Below are positions 43,221 to 47,126 of a DNA stretch of 47,126 nucleotides, piece by piece (the stretch's first letter is position 1; every line of letters begins with the position of its first letter). The DNA comes from Gnetum montanum (taxonomy: Eukaryota > Streptophyta > Gnetopsida > Gnetales > Gnetaceae), in the NCBI GenBank assembly GCA_015680685.1, contig MNCI01021031.1, forward strand, positions 54,441 through 101,566, read 5' to 3'. A program made the position numbers and the translations under genes. The notes below the pieces were generated by a model, which was not told where the DNA came from, ran no database searches, and saw only the letters and a list, made by a program, of their open reading frames with translations.

Positions 43221-43533
43221 TGATCTCATCAGGATCCTACAAGATTGAGTGTTTGTGTAGTGTCAAAACACTTCAGGGTATACCTCAATTTTGTAAAGGT
43301 TGTGAGATCCTTAAAAAAATATTCTAATCTTGTTGGGACCTTACACGGTTGAATGGATTCATAACAACAAAACACTCCAAAGAAAAGCTCAAAACTTGTA
43401 TAGGATGGTGCCCTTCAAACCACATTTTGAGCTTGTTGGGATTTTGCAAGGTTAAGAGATTTTGCAACTATGAAACTCTTTGTAGAAGAGCATAAATCTT
43501 GCAAAAGTTGTGGCATCTTCTAAATCAAATTTT
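43221..43533 (+). repeat. LTR subrepeat, three ~104-bp units
   Basis: Units at about 43221-43326, 43327-43431 and 43432-43533 share CTTGTTGGGA, GGTTGAR, AAACAC or GAAACTC, and a terminal AAAYNACATTTT-like end. Confidence 0.7.
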
Positions 43534-43691
43534 TGAAGAAACAAAGTCTAGAGTTATGCATGGATTCTACCCTCTAAGTGTGGATATACCTAAGATAGAA
43601 AACCATGTACAATTTGGTATGCTTGTGTGGCTGATGTAATTTTATTTTAGCAAACTTATTCAACCCCCCTTCTAAGTTCTCGATCCTCAAG

Positions 43692-43703
43692 TGGTATTTA
43701 AGC
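43692..43703 (+). other. C2 primer-binding site (initiator tRNA-Met type)
   Basis: TGGTATTTAAGC matches the classic plant copia primer site TGGTATCAGAGC at 9 of 12 positions, two bases after the LTR end. Its position fixes the LTR boundary. Confidence 0.65.
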
Positions 43704-43879
43704 TCAGTACTTCTAGTTTTAAGTGTAACAAGTTAGGAGTGAACAATAAAGGAGGATCATGCATCAAGTCTCTAATATTCAATGGGATCACTTTTACATG
43801 CTAGAAGACTCAAATGCAAAAAAATTTGAAGTATGTGAGATTCATAGTTTTGGTATTCATCTTCAATGGATGCACTCAA

Positions 43880-44830
43880 CTTATCAGCAACATTTTGGGT
43901 AGCAAAGGTAAGAGTAGAGGTAAGCAATCTAAAATTTCAAATTTTGATACTTTTCTATGAAATGCTAGATATGTTTTGGAAGAGGCCATATGGCCTCTAC
44001 ATTCCCCAATGCATACAAGTTTTTTAAAAAAGAGTATAGTGAAGAAAGGAGTTGAAGAAGTAGCATCTATACAAGTTGGGATGACGAAGAGGAAATAAAT
44101 CAAGAAGATAAGAAGGAAAAAATTATCTACACTAATTGGGATGATGGAGGACAAAGTGAGGGAGGGGTAGATAACACTATAAAGGACTCACACCTCATTT
44201 GCATGGCTCTCACAAATGATGATGATGATCAAATTGAAATCAATGAAGAAAGTTATGAACTCTTCTGTTCTCTTCAAAATCTTTGCATAAAGTTGAATAA
44301 GAAATTGAAGAATAAGGATCAAAATCTCTCATTATTAAATATGAAAATTTTAGACCTCCCAAAAGAAAACTCAAACCTGAAGGCTAGGAATAAAAAACTA
44401 ACCTTGTCTTATGAGCAGATTAAGGAAGAACTTGCAAATGCTAAACTTGTAAATGAGAGGCTGGTCAAAAGAAAAGAATCCCTCTAGATATTTCTTGGAC
44501 AAGGAAGAAGTCCACATGATAAAAGTGAACTAGGATGTTGTTCACAAGAAGAAGCATCTACACAAACTTCATCCCAACAAAAGGTGTCTCCAAAGATTGA
44601 AGTGTCAACAAATACTACATTCTAATCAACAAAAAATCCAAGGTTTGATCACTTTAACCACAACAAAAAGGTTAGATGTTATTATTGTAATAGTTTTGTG
44701 CATAAGTAATGGAATTGGAATTTACATTATTATCACATGAACACTTGGTCATATCATAAGAATCCTTGGTCTTATCCAAATGCACCTAGAAAGGAAATCT
44801 TATAGGGTAAAAGGAATTGCGAACAAATCA
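43880..44830 (+). pseudogene. C2 gag remnant (zinc fingers and coiled coil)
   Basis: A first knuckle, C-x2-C-FGRGH (from 43963), has a stop as its second codon, as in C1, and has lost the last Cys. After an acidic stretch (YTSWDDEEEINQED), a 94-codon open frame (44203-44487) forms a coiled coil: LQNLCIKLNKKLKNK, then LLNMKILDLPKENSNL and YEQIKEELANAKLVNERL. A DKSELG motif follows (C1 DKSGLG). The second finger (CYYCNSFVHK, from 44677) has lost the Gly and last Cys. The shared stop in the first finger suggests C1 and C2 descend from an already defective copy, or that the codon mutated twice. Confidence 0.7.
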
Positions 44831-46713
44831 AAAGGATAAAAAGAATAGAAATATGTGGAGAATCAAGAGAAAAGAAGGAAGTGAAAGAACCCTCAACAAT
44901 TTTCTGAAAGGATGTAAGACATTAGAAATAAACAAAATTGGCTTCGAAAGAAGAGCCTTAGTTCCAATCTACTTAGACATCTTGATTTCCATCAGCAAGA
45001 AAGGTAAGTAACAGCAAGTATAGTTATAATCATTATATCTTGACTTGATGAGATTAGACTAGATTAGTTTATTTTTATGGATCAATGGAATATTGTGCTA
45101 CTTTTATAGTTTTTATTGATAAATCATCTTTTGGATTCATAACTAGAATGTATTACTTTCAAGTGGTTTAAAACCCTTGACTATAATTCATGGACCAAAA
45201 CTTTTTTTACATCCATTGCTATTGAAACACATATATCTTGTGTTCTATATGATATGGCATCATTGCTTCCTTGTGAAATCATAAAGTCAAATTTTTATTA
45301 GAAGATTTTTTTATGTATGATAGTTGAAGCATTTGAATTGGTACTTTTAATGTAATTCATGTATCTTCTAAGAAAAGCAACATTTCAAAAGGAATTCCTT
45401 GAGCATATGAATTATCTACTATCTTTATCATAACGTACTAATAATAGGAGGCCTTTCTTTCAAAATTTTTCAGAATTAATCTTAATATGGCTTTCCAAAT
45501 TTATGAAAACATCATCTAGCCCTTGTGTAATTCTTAATGAATGTATGATGTTTATGTATGTTTTCTTTTGTTGATTTTTGTTTGATGATTTCAAGGTGTT
45601 TTACCATGTTTAGGGGTGTTTTAGACTTATTTTGATGAGTTTAGGAGGTTCTAGGATCTATGGAACTTGTTGGCATGCATTTGAAGGCCCTTGGGATCAA
45701 AATGAGCATTTTTATTTTTGTCACCTACAAGATAGATGTCTTCCTAGAAAGATAGATATCTCCCTAGAAGTGTAGACATCTTAAGACCAAAGAATATGTC
45801 TACCAAAAATAGACATTTATGTCAAGAGAGAAAAAAAGGAAAAGAAATGCTCTAATGTGACATTTTTATTATGAAGCATCTAGGGAGAAATTTCTTACGC
45901 ATTAAAAATATTTACATCTTCGTTGTTGAATGATTCACTAATGGGAGACCTTAGTCTACACACTTGATCCTAGAATTTCTATGTAGCATGAAGATCCTAA
46001 AAGGCTCAAGGGAAGAATACCCATATCTCTATAGTAGATGCATTATGACCAAAGAGTATAGGAAGAAATATAAGCCTGTGTGTATGGGAAGCATGTACCT
46101 CATCAACAATTATCATCTTATAGGCCACCAGTGTAGGGGGAGTCTTTTGCGACTATTACCAAAAGACAATTTAGTAGCTAGACTTTCCACTCCAACACCC
46201 ATAGCTAAAAATGAGCAAGAAGATGACTATTCATTTTGGAGTTTGATAAAGTATCAAAGATAAAAGTATGAGTTCATTTTGATTAAGATATCTTTTGGAT
46301 ATTTTTTCTTGTGATGTATTTCTTAGTGTTGGTATTTAAAATTGACATGGCTATATACAAATTACTTTATGAACATCTTGTTAAGGATATGTTTAGGTTT
46401 TTATGAATGTACATGTATTTACTTCTCTTATCATAGATTTACTATGCTTTATCTTATCTTTTTTTGTTGATATCTCAAAAGGAGGAGAATATTGGATTAT
46501 TATATTTATTACTGATGGCTTATTGACTCATAGACAGGTTACATGATTCTAAATGCTCAAACTTTGAACTTTAGCCTCTTGGTTTATATTTCTCCTAAAC
46601 TTTAATTATAAGGCTTGGCTTAATCATGTTTGGATTAGTTGTGCCTCATTAATTTTAACTTTGTGGATAGATCAAGGATAGCTCTTAATTGATTTGTCAT
46701 CATCAACCCTATG
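44831..46713 (+). other. C2 internal spacer without recognisable pol
   Basis: Collinear with C1 5641-7180 except for the extra segment at about 45600-45930. A purine tract (TCAAAAGGAGGAGAA, 46475-46489) resembles a PPT, but it lies upstream of where the LTR start should be, judging by C1. The 46.2-46.7 kb part matches C1 6600-7180 and stops at ACCCTATG, where G3 begins. Confidence 0.6.
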
Positions 46714-47126
46714 TGATGAGTGGTGAGGTACCCCTACACTCAACCATACAAATACGAGTGTTACACACGTGATCCATTCGAACTCTGCAGATGAACTAGT
46801 TGTGGTATCTAGATAGTTAGCCTTAGGTCATAGTTTGTTGTCTTCCCACCTGGACTAGTATTAGCTTTGTCACGTATGGTTTAGTCCAGAGTGAGGTGTA
46901 TGATGGGTTTCTAATCTAATGCTACTCCTGAAGGCAATCGAAAGTAATATTCACTAATCTAGGAGAGAGAGGGTGAGAGAATCTAAACTAGCCTAAGTGC
47001 GATGAGCATTCATTCCTTGATTATCCGTACACATCTTGGACTTTGTTCATGACTACCACTAGGATTACCAAGCACAGATCCTAGGTACACAACTGGGTTA
47101 CCAAGTAGTCACACTTAAATGCTCGT
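46714..47126 (-). repeat. G3: partial LTR of a third G-family element
   Basis: TGATGAGTGGTGAGGTACCCC at 46714 (quoted part) and the next ~70 bases match the G1 LTR end in the same orientation. Further in, similarity is patchier but includes paired GGATTACCAA/GGGTTACCAA blocks, also present in the G1 LTR, so this is a related subfamily. It starts right after ACCCTATG of C2, and the possible target duplication is CTATG (46709-46713). In this orientation it would be the 3' LTR of an element lying to the right, or a solo LTR. Confidence 0.75.

Larger units (their letters stand above)
42474..43689 (+). repeat. C2 5' LTR (about 1216 bp)
   Basis: Starts TAATGGACCTTTTG (C1: TGGTTGACCTTTTG) and ends GATCCTCA, followed after two bases by the primer site. 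It contains a perfect 14-bp inverted repeat at 42802-42833 and three ~104-bp subrepeats at 43221-43533 (C1 has two). Confidence 0.75.
42474..46713 (+). mobile_element. C2: second gag-only Ty1/copia-type element, interrupted by G3
   Basis: 5' LTR (42474-43689), tRNA-Met-type primer site (43692), gag remnant (43880-44830), non-coding spacer to 46713. The G3 LTR begins there, so the C2 3' LTR is outside the window. C2 lies in T2 right after the 32-bp array. Compared with C1 it lacks the UBN2 core of gag: the primer site is followed within about 200 bp by the knuckle region. It carries an additional ~300-bp LTR-like segment at 45600-45930. No pol motif is readable. Confidence 0.75.

Noticed and set aside
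43876-44154. 92-codon minus-strand frame with hydrophobic start
   Set aside because: Antisense to the C2 gag zinc-finger region; no support.
44203-44487. Coiled-coil open frame considered as a host gene
   Set aside because: The same sequence with stops occurs in C1 (about 5040-5320) between two gag zinc fingers, so it is part of the retroelement Gag.

Overview
This window looks like intergenic, retrotransposon-packed DNA from a large plant genome. A gymnosperm or another plant that keeps old LTR elements is plausible, but the sequence does not identify a species. It is AT-rich. I found no host gene with supportable coding structure, no tRNA or rRNA, and no bacterial-type features. Almost every long open frame is either a decayed piece of a retrotransposon polyprotein or a chance frame opposite one.

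Layout, left to right. 1-3340 is non-coding and contains a ~667-bp tandem duplication (656-2032). 3340-4185 is a minus-strand fragment of a Ty3/gypsy element (zinc knuckle plus protease). 4186-8724 is C1, a Ty1/copia-type element with a Sirevirus-like gag, no recognisable pol, and a 3' LTR at 7535-8724. 8725-11624 is repeat-rich flank. 11625-17834 is G1, a minus-strand Ty3/gypsy element of the Athila/Tat branch that has lost RT, RNase H and integrase. 17853 to about 26100 is T1, a Tat-like gag-protease element without RT, followed by several tandem arrays. About 27428-42473 is T2, a collinear head-to-tail second copy of T1. T2 is split by G2 (30670-40526, plus strand), a structurally complete relative of G1 with two LTRs, a primer site, gag-PR-RT-RNaseH-INT and a perfect 5-bp target-site duplication. 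42474-46713 is C2, a second copy of the C1 family with its 5' LTR and primer site. 46714-47126 is G3, an LTR of a third G-family element, inserted into C2 and running off the window.

The nesting gives an order of events. T elements came first. G1, G2 and C2 inserted into T copies, and G3 inserted into C2. T1 serves as an empty-site control for the G2 insertion. All elements are inactivated by stops and frameshifts, mostly transitions. In G2, one catalytic residue of RT and one of integrase are also altered by single G-to-A changes.

No new defence or metabolic system is visible. The most notable items are: a 14-bp-periodic GATATC array at a fixed distance from the TATA box in G-family LTRs; two gag-only families (T and C) in duplicate; homologous 32-bp tandem arrays in both T copies; strong hairpins in the C2 LTR and the T1 arrays; and two single-N junctions that look like assembly errors. 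All similarities were judged by eye; no alignment or database search was run.
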